Assembly: GCA_036506275.1 (NCBI GenBank)
Contig: DASXSB010000010.1
Location: forward strand, 62,001-126,000
DNA length: 64,000 bases
Origin: DASXSB01 sp036506275
Lineage (GTDB): Bacteria; Methylomirabilota; Methylomirabilia; Rokubacteriales; CSP1-6
Direction: 5' to 3'
Notes under the pieces: generated by a model
Databases searched by the model: none
What the model saw: the letters and a program-made list of their open reading frames with translations, nothing else
Told to the model about the DNA's origin: nothing
Shown: piece by piece, positions 44,274 through 55,253 of the stretch
Numbering within the stretch: position 1 is the stretch's first letter
How the letters are laid out: the number at the start of each line of letters is the position of its first letter
Program-made: the position numbers and the translations under genes

Positions 44274-45001
44274 TTATCGAGGCCCGCAAACGACCTTGTC
44301 AACGTTTGGGAGGTACACGGGCACGATGGTGGTGGTGTCCAGGGCGAGGCAGGCGTCCACGTCACCGCCGCGGCCGGAGCGCACGAGGTGGCGCGCCCAC
44401 GACGACGCCATCCGCAGCCGCGCCACGTGCTTGGCGTACGGGCGGGCGGCGCGCGCCGCCTCCACCGCGCTCGACGAGAGCTGGGCTCCCGGCTCCGCCG
44501 CCTTCATGCGCTCCACGAGCAGTCCCGCGCACACGAGATCCTCGAGCGACGGCGCGCCGCGCTCGCCCGCGCAGATGACGCTCACGTCGCGCGCGGGCGC
44601 GAGCGCCCACGCGCTGGCGGCGGTGAGGTTCACGAGCGCGGCCACGCCCACGGCGGCGGCGCCGCGGGCGGCCAGGAGCGCGCGCGTGCCGTTGCTGGTG
44701 GTGAAGATCACCGTCTTGCCGCGTACGGGGGCGGCCGCGAACTCCACCGGGGAGTTCCCGAGATCGAAGCCGTCGATGGTGTTGCCGCGGCGCTCGCCGG
44801 CGAGCAGGACGTCGCCGGCAGCGGCCCGGCGGCGCCGCGCTTCCTCGGCGTCCGGCACCGGCACGATGGCGGCGGCGCCGCCCGCGAGGGCGGCGGTCAT
44901 GGTCGTGCTCGCGCGCAGGACGTCGACGATGAGGACGGTGGCGGCGACGAGGGAGTCGGGATCGACCGCTTCCGCGGTGGGCGTGACGTCGATGCGCACG
45001 C

Positions 45002-45005
<4 letters not shown>
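44274..45005 (-). CDS. comB: ComB-like 2-phosphosulfolactate phosphatase
   Basis: This 243-residue protein matches the ComB family across its length, with VLIVDVLRASTTMTAAL near the N-terminus, NSPVEF, TTSNGTRALL and CAGERG. ComB removes phosphate from 2-phosphosulfolactate in coenzyme M synthesis of methanogens. Bacterial homologues are common, and their role is often unclear or tied to sulfolactate. GTG at 45005 overlaps the argG stop (GTGA). No comA or comC gene is nearby. Confidence 0.85.
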
Positions 45006-46199
<1,194 letters not shown>

Positions 46200-46207
<8 letters not shown>

Positions 46208-47123
46208 CGTCTACGGCGCCACCGAGCAGATGGAGCAGGATCGCCTTCTGGCCGTGGAGCCGGTTCTCGGCCTGATCGAGGACGATGCTCTGGGGACCGT
46301 CGAGGACGGCGTCCGTGATCTCTTCGCCCCGATGGGCGGGCAAGCAGTGCATTACCAGCGACGACGGTTTCGCGAAGCGAACGACGGTCTCGTTGACCTG
46401 GAAGCGGCCGAACGCCTCCAGCCGTCGTTCCCGCTCGCGCTCCTGCCCCATGCTCGTCCACACGTCGGTGTAGACGACGTCGGCGCCGGTGGCGGCTTCG
46501 CGCGGATCGTGGGTGATCGTCAGCCGTCCTCCCAGATGCCGCACGCGTGCCTGCACGTCGGGCGTCGGCTCGTAGCCAGGCGGGCACGCCACCGCCACCG
46601 ACCCCCCGAGGAGGGCGGCCATGAGCATCAGCGAGTTGCAGACGTTGTTGCCGTCACCGATCCAGGCCAACCGCATGGCGGCGAGGTCCACGCCGCGCTC
46701 CCAGAGCGTGAAGAAATCGGCGAAGGCCTGGCAGGGATGCTCGACGTCGGAGAGCGCGTTCACGACGGGGATGGTGGCGTGGCGCGCCATCGACTCCACG
46801 GTGGCGTGGACGAACACGCGGGCGGCGATGCCGTCCACCCAGCGCGAGAGGTTGCGCGCCACGTCCTCCACGGACTCGCGAGAGCCGAGCCCGATCTCGG
46901 AGCCGGCCAGGTACACGGCCCGGCCTCCGAGCTGCACCATGCCGACCTCGAACGTGACGCGCGTGCGCAGGGACGGCTTCTCGGAAATGAAGGCGAGCGT
47001 CCGGCCACCCAGCGGTCCGCCCCGGCGTCCCGCCTTCCAGCGCTGCTTGAGGTCGGCGGCGACGCCGAAGAGATGCAGCAGCTCGTCGCGCGTGAAGTCG
47101 GCGGCGGAGAGAAAGCTCTTCAT
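46200..47123 (-). CDS. argF: Ornithine carbamoyltransferase
   Basis: This 307-residue protein has the carbamoyl-phosphate site SLRTR (family S-x-R-T-R), the ornithine-side HCLPAHRG and DGNNVCNS. It makes citrulline. ATG at 47123 overlaps the argD stop (ATGA). The frame extends far into argD but the homology starts here. Confidence 0.95.
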
Positions 47124-48313
47124 CCCCGCAGCGCCATCTCGATGATCTCGAGAGCACGGGCGGCGTCGCGCGACTCCACGATGAGCGGCGGCGCCAGGCG
47201 CAGCACCTTCTCGCCTGCGCTCAGCACGAGCAGCCCCGCGTCGCGGCAGCGGTCCACGATCGGCCCCGCGGGTTCCGTCAGCTCCATGCCGATCAGCAGC
47301 CCCTTGCCGCGCACCTCGCGGATCACGGCATGCCGGCTCTGCATCGCGCGCAACCCGTCCATCAGCTCCCGGCCCATGCGGGCGGCGCGCTCGGGAATGC
47401 GATCGGCGAGGACCGTCGTGAAGGCGGCCAGCGCGACCGCCGTCACGAACGGCGTCCCGCCGAACGTCGAGCCGTGCGATCCCGCCGTGAGGACCGCCGC
47501 CACTTCCTCGCGGGCGAGCGTGGCGCCGATGGGCACGCCGTTGGCGAGCGCCTTGGCGAGGGTCATGATGTCGGGCTCGATGCCGGCGTGCTCGTAGGCC
47601 CACAGCCGGCCCGTGCGCCCCACTCCGGTCTGGATCTCGTCGAGGATGAGCAGCGCGCCGGCGGCGTCGCACAGCTTGCGTAGCCCGGGGAGATAGTCGT
47701 CGTCCGGCACGCGCACGCCGCCCTCACCCTGGATCGGCTCCACGAGCACGGCCGCCGTGCGGTTGTCGATGGCGCGCTCCATCGCGCGGAGATCGTTGTA
47801 CGGCACGTGCTTGAAGCCCGGCATGAGCGGCTCGAACCCGTGCTGGTACTTCTCCTGCCCCGTCGCCGTAACGGCGGCGAGCGTGCGGCCGTGGAACGAA
47901 TTGCGGGTCGAGATGATCTCGAACCGGTCGGACGCGAAGCGCTCCTTGGCGTACTTGCGCGCGATCTTGAACGCCGCCTCGTTCGCCTCCGCGCCGGAGT
48001 TCCCGAAGAAGACGCGATCGGCGAACGAATGCTCGCAGAGGAGCTTGGCGAGGTGGATCTGCGGCGCGGAGTGATAGAGGTTCGACACGTGCAGCAGCGT
48101 GGCCGCCGCTTCCCGGATGGCGCCCGTCACTCGCGGATGGCAATGACCGAGCGCGGTCACGGCGAGCCCGGCGCCGAAGTCGAGATACTCGCGGCCGTCG
48201 GAGTCCCATACGCGCATGCCGTCGCCGCGGACGAGAACGATGGGGGCGCGCGGTCCGTAGTTGGGCGTGTGGTACTGCGCCGACCATTCGAGAAGCTGCT
48301 TGGTGTCCGTCAT
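47120..48313 (-). CDS. argD: Acetylornithine aminotransferase
   Basis: This 397-residue class III PLP aminotransferase has LILDEIQTGVGRTG and the PLP lysine in TLAKALANG. It transaminates N-acetylglutamate semialdehyde; some members also act on succinyldiaminopimelate. ATG at 48313 has only a distant GGAGG. A 58-base gap separates it from argB. Confidence 0.95.
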   Translation of the reverse strand: MTDTKQLLEWSAQYHTPNYGPRAPIVLVRGDGMRVWDSDGREYLDFGAGLAVTALGHCHPRVTGAIREAAATLLHVSNLYHSAPQIHLAKLLCEHSFADRVFFGNSGAEANEAAFKIARKYAKERFASDRFEIISTRNSFHGRTLAAVTATGQEKYQHGFEPLMPGFKHVPYNDLRAMERAIDNRTAAVLVEPIQGEGGVRVPDDDYLPGLRKLCDAAGALLILDEIQTGVGRTGRLWAYEHAGIEPDIMTLAKALANGVPIGATLAREEVAAVLTAGSHGSTFGGTPFVTAVALAAFTTVLADRIPERAARMGRELMDGLRAMQSRHAVIREVRGKGLLIGMELTEPAGPIVDRCRDAGLLVLSAGEKVLRLAPPLIVESRDAARALEIIEMALRG

Positions 48314-48371
48314 ATGTGCCGTGCGGGCGCCTCCGCGCCCGCGGGACGGGCGCTCCGAGCGTGAGTCGCTG

Positions 48372-49250
48372 TCACAGGACGATCTCGGTCCCGATGCCCT
48401 CCCGCGTGAACAGCTCGAGCAGGATGGCGTGCGGCACGCGGCCGTCGATGATGTGGGCCTTGCCGGTGCCGCCCTCGAGCGCGCGCAGCGCGGACTCCAC
48501 CTTGGGCAGCATGCCGCCGTCGATCACGCCCTGCCGCACGAGGCCCTCAGCGTCCTTCCGCGCGAGCGTGCTCACGAGCTGACCGTCGACGCCGTTGATC
48601 CCCTTCACGTCGGTGAGGTGGATGAGCTTCTCCGCGCCCAGCGCCGCCGCCACCTCCCCGGCCACGAGGTCGGCGTTGACGTTGTAGGTCTCGCCGCCGC
48701 TCCCGGCCGCCACGGGAGCGATGACCGGGATGAAGCCGTGCTCCTCCAGGAGCCGGATGGACTCCACGTTCACCGCCTCCACCTCGCCCACGAGCCCGAT
48801 GTCGATCTCATCGCCGTTCGGTAGCCGGTGGGCACGCCGGCGGGCGCGAAGCAGGTTCGCGTCCTTGCCGGAGACACCGATGGCCTTGCCGCCGTGGAGA
48901 TTGATCAGCGCGACGATCTCCTTGTTGATCTTCCCCACCAGGACCATCTCGACGATTTCGACCGTCTCTTCGTCAGTCACCCGCATGCCGCCCACGAACC
49001 GCGGCTCCTTCCCGAGCCGCTTCATGAGGGCGCCGATCTGAGGGCCGCCGCCGTGCACGATGACGGGATGGATGCCGACGAAGCGGAGGAGGATGACGTC
49101 GAGGGCGAACGACTCCTTGAGGTCGGCCTGCTCCATGGCGGCGCCGCCGTACTTGATGACGACGGTCTTCCCCCAGAACTCCCGGATATACGGAAGCGCC
49201 TCCAGGAGGACTTCGGCCCGCGAGATGTCGTCGCGCCGTCCGCCGCTCAC
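48372..49250 (-). CDS. argB: Acetylglutamate kinase
   Basis: This 292-residue amino-acid kinase has VIKYGGAAM and the HGGGPQIG loop. It phosphorylates N-acetylglutamate. GTG at 49250 overlaps the hslU stop (GTGA). An arginine-feedback N-terminal helix of some ArgB proteins may be represented by residues 10-25. Confidence 0.95.
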   Translation of the reverse strand: MSGGRRDDISRAEVLLEALPYIREFWGKTVVIKYGGAAMEQADLKESFALDVILLRFVGIHPVIVHGGGPQIGALMKRLGKEPRFVGGMRVTDEETVEIVEMVLVGKINKEIVALINLHGGKAIGVSGKDANLLRARRRAHRLPNGDEIDIGLVGEVEAVNVESIRLLEEHGFIPVIAPVAAGSGGETYNVNADLVAGEVAAALGAEKLIHLTDVKGINGVDGQLVSTLARKDAEGLVRQGVIDGGMLPKVESALRALEGGTGKAHIIDGRVPHAILLELFTREGIGTEIVL

Positions 49251-50605
49251 AGGATGTACCTCGAGAGGTCCTCGTCCCGGATGATGTCGGCCAGACGCTG
49301 CTGGACGTAGCCGGCGTCGATGGTGAGGTCCTTGCCCGGCATGTCGGGCGCGTTGAAGGACACGTCCTCCAGCAGCTTTTCCATGATCGTGTAGAGTCGC
49401 CGCGCCCCGATGTTCTCGGTGCTGGTGTTGACACGCATGGCGATCTCCGCGATGGCCTCCACCGCGTCGCGTGTGAAGCGGAGCGTGACCTGCTCCGTCT
49501 TCAAGAGCTCCACGTACTGCCGTATCAGCGCGTTCTGCGGTTCGGTCAGGATGCGGATGAAATCCTCGCGCGTCAAGGGGTCGAGCTCGACCCGGATGGG
49601 AAAGCGGCCCTGGAGCTCGGGGATGAGGTCGGACGGCTTCGCCACGTGAAAGGCACCGGCGGCGATGAACAGCACGTGGTCGGTGCGCACCACCCCGTAC
49701 TTGGTGGTGACGGAGGAGCCCTCCACGAGGGGAAGAAGGTCGCGCTGGACGCCCTGCCGGGACACGTCGGGCCCGTGCCCGCCCTCGCGGCCGGCGATCT
49801 TGTCCAGCTCGTCGAGGAACACGATGCCGGAATTCTCCACGCGCTTGATGGCGTGGCTCACCGCCTCCTCCATGTCGATGAGCTTCTGCGCCTCTTCCTG
49901 GGCGAGCAGGCGGCGGGCTTCCGCCACCCGCACCCGCCGGTGCTTCGTGCGGGCGGGCATGAAGTTGGAGAGCATGTCCTTGAGGTTGATCCCCATCTCC
50001 TCCATGCCCTGCCCGGAAAACACCTCGACGATCGGCATCGCCTGCTGCTGGGTGTCGAGCTCCACCATGCGGTCGTCGAGTCGTCCCGCCCGCAGCTGCG
50101 CGCGCAACTTCTCCTTCGTCGTCTCGCGGGAGGCATCCGGCGTGACTTCCTCGAGAGACCCGCTCGTGTAGGGCTCGGACGCGCGCCGGGGGAGGAGGAT
50201 GTCGAGGACGCGCTCCTCGGCGAGCTGCGCCGCCTTCTCTTCCACGGACGCGAGCAGCTCCGCCTTCACCATCGTGACCGCGAGCTCCGTGAGGTCGCGG
50301 ATCATCGATTCCACGTCACGGCCGACGTAACCGACCTCGGTGTACTTCGACGCCTCCACCTTGATGAAGGGCGCCTGCGCGAGCTTGGCGAGCCGCCGCG
50401 CCACCTCGGTCTTCCCCACCCCCGTGGGCCCGATCATGATGATGTTCTTCGGCGCCACCTCGTCCCGCAGCTCCGGCGGCAGGCTCTGACGGCGCCACCG
50501 GTTGCGGAGCGCGATGGCGACCGCCCGCTTCGCGCGGTCCTGGCCGACGATGTAGCGATCGAGCTCGGCGACGATCTGCGCCGGAGTGAAATCGGCGGTG
50601 GTCAT
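49247..50605 (-). CDS. hslU: HslUV protease ATPase subunit
   Basis: This 452-residue AAA+ protein has Walker A GPTGVGKT (59-66), Walker B IVFLDELDKI and the C-terminal tail ending DLSRYIL that inserts into HslV. It unfolds substrates for HslV. ATG at 50605 overlaps the hslV stop (ATGA). Confidence 0.96.
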   Translation of the reverse strand: MTTADFTPAQIVAELDRYIVGQDRAKRAVAIALRNRWRRQSLPPELRDEVAPKNIIMIGPTGVGKTEVARRLAKLAQAPFIKVEASKYTEVGYVGRDVESMIRDLTELAVTMVKAELLASVEEKAAQLAEERVLDILLPRRASEPYTSGSLEEVTPDASRETTKEKLRAQLRAGRLDDRMVELDTQQQAMPIVEVFSGQGMEEMGINLKDMLSNFMPARTKHRRVRVAEARRLLAQEEAQKLIDMEEAVSHAIKRVENSGIVFLDELDKIAGREGGHGPDVSRQGVQRDLLPLVEGSSVTTKYGVVRTDHVLFIAAGAFHVAKPSDLIPELQGRFPIRVELDPLTREDFIRILTEPQNALIRQYVELLKTEQVTLRFTRDAVEAIAEIAMRVNTSTENIGARRLYTIMEKLLEDVSFNAPDMPGKDLTIDAGYVQQRLADIIRDEDLSRYIL

Positions 50606-51141
50606 AGTGCTTCGACGGTGATCTGGTCGTTGGTGTAGACGCAGATGGTGGCGGCGATGCGCATGGCCTCGGTGACGACGGCCTTGGCGTCGAGGTCGGT
50701 ATGGGCGACGAGCGCGCGCGCCGCCGCCAGCGCGTAGGGACCGCCGGAGCCGATGCCGATCAAGCCGTCGTCGGGCTCGATCACGTCGCCGGTGCCGGAA
50801 ACGAGGAACGAGTGCTCGCGGTCGACGACCGCCAGCAACGCCTCCAGCCGGCGCAGGATGCGGTCGGTGCGCCAGTCCTTCGCCAGCTCCACGGCGGCGC
50901 GGGGAAGGTTGCCGCGGTACTCCTCGAGCTTGGCCTCGAAGCGCGAGAAGAGCGTGAAGGCGTCGGCGGCGGCGCCCGCGAAGCCGGCGAGCACCCGGTC
51001 GTGATAGAGCTTGCGCACCTTCCTCGCCCCCGCCTTCACGATCGTCTGCCCGATGGAGACCTGACCGTCGCCGCCGACGGCGACGCCACCGCGGACACGG
51101 ACGGATACGACGGTGGTGCTCCGGATGACGGGCGACGTCAC
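50602..51141 (-). CDS. hslV: HslUV protease peptidase subunit
   Basis: This 179-residue Ntn-hydrolase carries the family start TTVVSVR at residues 9-15. The catalytic Thr is therefore preceded by eight residues that must be removed, longer than the single Met of E. coli. GTG at 51141 overlaps the xerC stop (GTGA). It forms the double ring of the HslUV protease. Confidence 0.94.
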   Translation of the reverse strand: MTSPVIRSTTVVSVRVRGGVAVGGDGQVSIGQTIVKAGARKVRKLYHDRVLAGFAGAAADAFTLFSRFEAKLEEYRGNLPRAAVELAKDWRTDRILRRLEALLAVVDREHSFLVSGTGDVIEPDDGLIGIGSGGPYALAAARALVAHTDLDAKAVVTEAMRIAATICVYTNDQITVEAL

Positions 51142-52037
51142 GCCGGATCACCGGCGGCGGGCGTGCCGCGCGCGCGCGGGTGGGCGGCATCGTAGACGCG
51201 CATGAGCTGATCGGAACCAACGTGCGTGTAGCGCTCCGTGGTGGAGAGCCGGCTGTGGCCGAGGAACTCCTGGATGGCGCGCAGGTCGGCGCCCGCATCG
51301 AGGAGGTGGGTCGCGAACGTGTGGCGCAACGTGTGCGGACTGACCCGGCGCGTGAGACCAGCCGCGCGCGCCGCGCGGCGCACGACGGCGTACACGCCGC
51401 GCGCGCCCAGCCGCGTGCCCCGCGCGTTGAGAAAAAGCGGTCCCCTCTCGCCGCCGCGTCGCGCCAGATGGCGGGCGAGGGCCGCGTCCGCCTTCGCGCC
51501 GAAGGGCACGATGCGTTCCTTGCGCCCCTTGCCGAGCACGCGCACGGTTCGCTCGCGACGGTCGACGTCGGCCACGTCGAGTCCCACCAGCTCGGACACG
51601 CGCAGTCCGCTCGCGTAGAGCAGCTCGAGGATGGCGAGATCGCGCTCGCGCCAGCGCTCGGCGGCGGGCGACGTGGACACCAGCGCCACCGTCTCGTCGA
51701 TGGGAAGGAACGACGGCAGCCGCCGCGGAAGCCGCGGCGATCGCACGCCGCGGGCGACGTTGCGGGCGAGGAGACCGCGGCGGACGAGGAAGCGACACCA
51801 GCTCCGCAGGGAGGCGAGCTGGCGCGCGATGGACGCGGGCTCGAGACGGCGCCCGTGCAGGTGGGCGAGATAGGCACGCACGAGCGCGCCGTCCACGTCC
51901 GCGATGGAGGGGGCGCCGCGGGCGGCCGCGAACGCCTGGAACTGCGTGAGATCGCTTCGGTAGCTGCGCAGGGTGTGAGGCGAGGCGTCCTTCTCGACGG
52001 ACAGATACTTCAAAAACTGCGCGAGCGGATCCGTCAT
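51138..52037 (-). CDS. xerC: Tyrosine recombinase XerC/D
   Basis: This 299-residue protein has the catalytic residues Arg146, a Lys near 170-173, His235/Arg238 (HTLRH), His261 and Tyr270 (LGHSRLSTTERY). It has a chromosomal Xer layout, probably resolving dimers at dif. Its setting between topA and hslV is common for a housekeeping XerC. ATG at 52037 overlaps the topA stop (ATGA). Confidence 0.92.
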   Translation of the reverse strand: MTDPLAQFLKYLSVEKDASPHTLRSYRSDLTQFQAFAAARGAPSIADVDGALVRAYLAHLHGRRLEPASIARQLASLRSWCRFLVRRGLLARNVARGVRSPRLPRRLPSFLPIDETVALVSTSPAAERWRERDLAILELLYASGLRVSELVGLDVADVDRRERTVRVLGKGRKERIVPFGAKADAALARHLARRGGERGPLFLNARGTRLGARGVYAVVRRAARAAGLTRRVSPHTLRHTFATHLLDAGADLRAIQEFLGHSRLSTTERYTHVGSDQLMRVYDAAHPRARGTPAAGDPA

Positions 52038-54283
52038 GCCACGGTGGCGTCGACCTCGCGCTGGAAGTCGCAACCCTCGCGGACGCAGACGCGGATATGC
52101 CGGCCGCGGGTATTTTTCTCGGTGACGAAGGTCGCGCCGCACTTCGGGCACGGCTCCGCGACCGGCCGCTGCCACACCACGAACTTGCACGCGGGATACG
52201 CCGAGCATCCATAGAAGATACGCCCGCGGCGCGATCGGCGCTGCACGAGCTGTCCCGTGCAGCCGGGCTCGGGACAGGCGATGCCGAGCGTCACCGGTTT
52301 CGTCGTCTTGCACTCGGGGTACCCGGAGCAGGCGATGAACTTCCCGAACCGGCCGTGCTTGATCACCATCGGCTTGCCGCAGGTCGGGCAGATCTCGTCC
52401 GTGGGCTCGTCTTCCGCCCGCGCGCCGCCATCGAGATTGCGCGTGTACTTGCAGTCCGGGTAGGCGGAGCACGCCAGGAACTTGCCGAAGCGACCGCGCC
52501 GCGCGAGCAGCGGCTCGCCGCACTCGGGGCACACCTCGTCCGTCTTCTCGCCCGCCTTTTCGTTCGGCATCTCCTTCTTGGCGCGCTTGAGGTCGGGCTG
52601 GAAGCGGTCGTAGAACTCCTTGACGGTGTCGACCCACTTCCGGTCGCCGTCCTCGATCTTGTCGAGTGAGTCTTCCATCTGGGCCGTGAACTCGACGTCC
52701 ATGATCTCCGGGAAGTACGGCTTCAGCTTGTCCGTCACCGTCATGCCGAGCTCGGTGGGGAACAGCGTGCGCCGCTCGCGCCGTACGTAGCCGCGGTCGT
52801 TGATGATGGTGCCGAGGATGGAGGCGTACGTCGACGGGCGACCGATGCCGAGCTCCTCCAGCGCCTTCACGAGCGACGCCTCCGTGTAGCGGGGGGGCGG
52901 CTGCGTGAAGTGCTGGCGCGGATCGAGGCCGAGCAGCTCGAGGACGTCGCCCTCCTCCAGCGCCGGCATCGCGCTCTCCGCCTCGTCGTCGGGGGCGCTG
53001 TCGTTCTCTTCGCGGCTCTCCACGTAGACCGCGGTGAAGCCCTTGAACTTCATGGTCTGGCCCTGGGCGCGGAACAGGCACGGCCCCGCTTCGATGTCCG
53101 CCCCCACCGTGTCGTACACGGCCGGCTGCATCTGGCTGGCGAGGAAGCGCTCCCAGATGAGGCGATAGAGGGCGAGCTGGTCGCGGGTGAGGGCACGCGC
53201 CAGCGAGCGCGGCTCGCGGGTGGCGTCGGCGGGGCGGATCGCCTCGTGCGCCTCCTGCGCGCGCCCGCGCGACTTGTAGACCGGTGGCGTCGGGGGCAGA
53301 TACTCCGCTCCCACCCGCGCCTCCACCCACTCCCGCGCCTCCGCCTGGGCGTCCTGCGAGACCTGCACGGAGTCGGTCCGCATGTACGTGATGAGGCCGA
53401 CGGGACCGGTGCCGTCGACGTCGATGCCCTCGTAGAGCTGCTGGGCGAGCGTCATGGTCTTCTTCGCGGAAAATCCGAGCTTGCGGCCGGCATCCTGCTG
53501 CAATGTCGACGTGATGAACGGCGGCGCCGGATTGCGCTTGCGCTCGCCGCGCGTCACCGATCGCACGACGAAGCGCGCGCCGTCCAGCGTGGCCATGACG
53601 GCGCGGGTGGCCGCCTCGTCCGCGAGCGCGGCCTTCTCGCCGTTGACTTCCTTGAGCGTCGCCTCGAAGTCGGGCGGCCGGGGACCATGCAGGTTCGCGT
53701 GGAGCGACCAGTACTCGACGGGGACGAAGGCCTGGATCTCGCGCTCGCGGTCGACGATCAGACGCACCGCCACCGACTGCACGCGACCGGCGGAGAGACC
53801 GCGCTGGACCTTTTCCCACAGGAGCGGAGACAGGCTGTAGCCGACGAGGCGATCGAGGACGCGCCGCGCCTGCTGCGCGTCCACCTTCTTCACGTCGATC
53901 TTGCCGGGACGCGTGAAGGCCGCGCGCACGGCCCGCTCGGTGATCTCGTTGAAGGTGATTCTGAAGATGCGCTTCTTGTCGACGGGCAGCTCCTGGGCGA
54001 GGTGCCAGCCGATGGCCTCCCCTTCCCGGTCGGGGTCGGTGGCGACGTAGAGGGCGTCCGCCTTCTCGGCCGCCTTCTTCAGCTCGTCGAGCACCTTCTT
54101 CTTGCTGGGCGAGACGACGTACTTGGGCTTGAAGTTCTTCTTGGGATCGACGCCGAGCTGCGACTTGGGGAGGTCGCGCACGTGTCCCATCGACGCTTTG
54201 ACGACGTACTTGCCGTCCAGATACTTCTGGATCGTCTTCACCTTCGTCGGCGATTCGACGATCACCAGCGATCGCTTGGCCAC
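52034..54283 (-). CDS. topA: DNA topoisomerase I
   Basis: This 749-residue protein has an N-terminal TOPRIM domain (VIVESPTKVKTI; DPDREGEAI) and the nucleophile Tyr300 (ITYMRTDS). The C-terminal part carries four tetracysteine zinc ribbons, beginning near CPEC, CPTC, CPEPGC and CPKC. GTG at 54283 shares one base with the dprA stop (TAGTG) and has GAGGAG upstream. Confidence 0.96.
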   Translation of the reverse strand: MAKRSLVIVESPTKVKTIQKYLDGKYVVKASMGHVRDLPKSQLGVDPKKNFKPKYVVSPSKKKVLDELKKAAEKADALYVATDPDREGEAIGWHLAQELPVDKKRIFRITFNEITERAVRAAFTRPGKIDVKKVDAQQARRVLDRLVGYSLSPLLWEKVQRGLSAGRVQSVAVRLIVDREREIQAFVPVEYWSLHANLHGPRPPDFEATLKEVNGEKAALADEAATRAVMATLDGARFVVRSVTRGERKRNPAPPFITSTLQQDAGRKLGFSAKKTMTLAQQLYEGIDVDGTGPVGLITYMRTDSVQVSQDAQAEAREWVEARVGAEYLPPTPPVYKSRGRAQEAHEAIRPADATREPRSLARALTRDQLALYRLIWERFLASQMQPAVYDTVGADIEAGPCLFRAQGQTMKFKGFTAVYVESREENDSAPDDEAESAMPALEEGDVLELLGLDPRQHFTQPPPRYTEASLVKALEELGIGRPSTYASILGTIINDRGYVRRERRTLFPTELGMTVTDKLKPYFPEIMDVEFTAQMEDSLDKIEDGDRKWVDTVKEFYDRFQPDLKRAKKEMPNEKAGEKTDEVCPECGEPLLARRGRFGKFLACSAYPDCKYTRNLDGGARAEDEPTDEICPTCGKPMVIKHGRFGKFIACSGYPECKTTKPVTLGIACPEPGCTGQLVQRRSRRGRIFYGCSAYPACKFVVWQRPVAEPCPKCGATFVTEKNTRGRHIRVCVREGCDFQREVDATVA

Positions 54284-55179
54284 TACGCTCTCCTCACTCT
54301 CGCGCCCGTCGCCACCCACCGCTGTCCGGCGAGCTGTCGGGCCCATCCGCCGAGCTCGAGCGCGACGAGGGCGGCCGCGACACCGGCCGCGTCTCCGTCT
54401 CGCCGGGCGATGATGTCCTCGATGTGATGCGGCTCATCGGGGCTCAGGTGCGCGAGCACGTGTGCGGCATCGTCTCCGACGGGAACCGCGCGCGCATCGT
54501 CCGGCAGCGTCGCCACGTCTCGGACCGCGCGACGCCCATGTTCAGGTAATTCTTGCACGACGTCAGTCCAATTCCTCACCAGTTTAGCACCGTCCTGAAT
54601 GAGCTCGTGGGGACCGGCGCTCAACGGCGAGGTGATTCGGCCCGGAACGGCAAACACTTCGCGCCCGAGTTCGCCGGCCAGACGCGCCGTGATGAGCGCG
54701 CCGCTGCGCTCGGCCGCCTCCACCACCACCACGCCCAGAACGAGCGCGGCCATGACCCGGTTCCGCGCCGGGAAATGCCACGCCAAGGGCGGCGTCCCCG
54801 GCGCGAACTGCGAGAGGAGCGCGCCGTGATCGACGATCTCCCGCGCGAGGTCGCGGTTCTCGGGTGGATAGACGACGTCGAGGCCGTTGCCGAGCACGGC
54901 CAGCGTGCGCCCGCCCGCGGCGAGCGCGCCCCGATGCGCGGCGGTATCGATGCCGCGCGCGAGACCGCTGACGATGGTGACGCCGCGGGCGGCGAGATCG
55001 GCCGCCAATCCCTCCGCCGCCTGCGTGCCGTACGCGGTCGCGGCGCGGGAGCCGACGATGGCGACGGCGAGGGCATCCTCGGCGTGGAGCGTGCCTTCCA
55101 TATAAAGGTCGGGCACGACGGACGCCGACGTGAGGAGGGCGGGATAGTCCGGGTCACGCGAAGTGAGACGCCTGCTCAT
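54283..55179 (-). CDS. dprA: DNA processing protein DprA
   Basis: This 298-residue protein has the Rossmann core with IVGSRAATAYG, GLARGIDTAAH and NGLDVVYPPEN. The C-terminal winged-helix-like part continues to residue 298. DprA loads RecA onto incoming single-stranded DNA during transformation. ATG at 55179 has no Shine-Dalgarno. A good promoter lies about 28 bases upstream. It heads the chain that runs to galT. Confidence 0.93.
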   Translation of the reverse strand: MSRRLTSRDPDYPALLTSASVVPDLYMEGTLHAEDALAVAIVGSRAATAYGTQAAEGLAADLAARGVTIVSGLARGIDTAAHRGALAAGGRTLAVLGNGLDVVYPPENRDLAREIVDHGALLSQFAPGTPPLAWHFPARNRVMAALVLGVVVVEAAERSGALITARLAGELGREVFAVPGRITSPLSAGPHELIQDGAKLVRNWTDVVQELPEHGRRAVRDVATLPDDARAVPVGDDAAHVLAHLSPDEPHHIEDIIARRDGDAAGVAAALVALELGGWARQLAGQRWVATGARVRRA

Positions 55180-55206
55180 CGTGCGGTCGCGGGACGACGC
55201 GCCGTC

Positions 55207-55234
55207 AGTATAGCGGCCGGGCAGCGCCGATCAA
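55207..55234 (-). promoter_or_regulatory. Promoter for the dprA-to-galT chain
   Basis: On the minus strand TTGATC (55229-55234) and TATACT (55207-55212) are separated by 16 bases. The start would be near 55200, about 21 bases before the dprA ATG. This is the best sigma-70 match on the upstream side of the fourteen-gene chain. Confidence 0.6.
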
Positions 55235-55253
55235 TGCGACGGAACCGATACGG

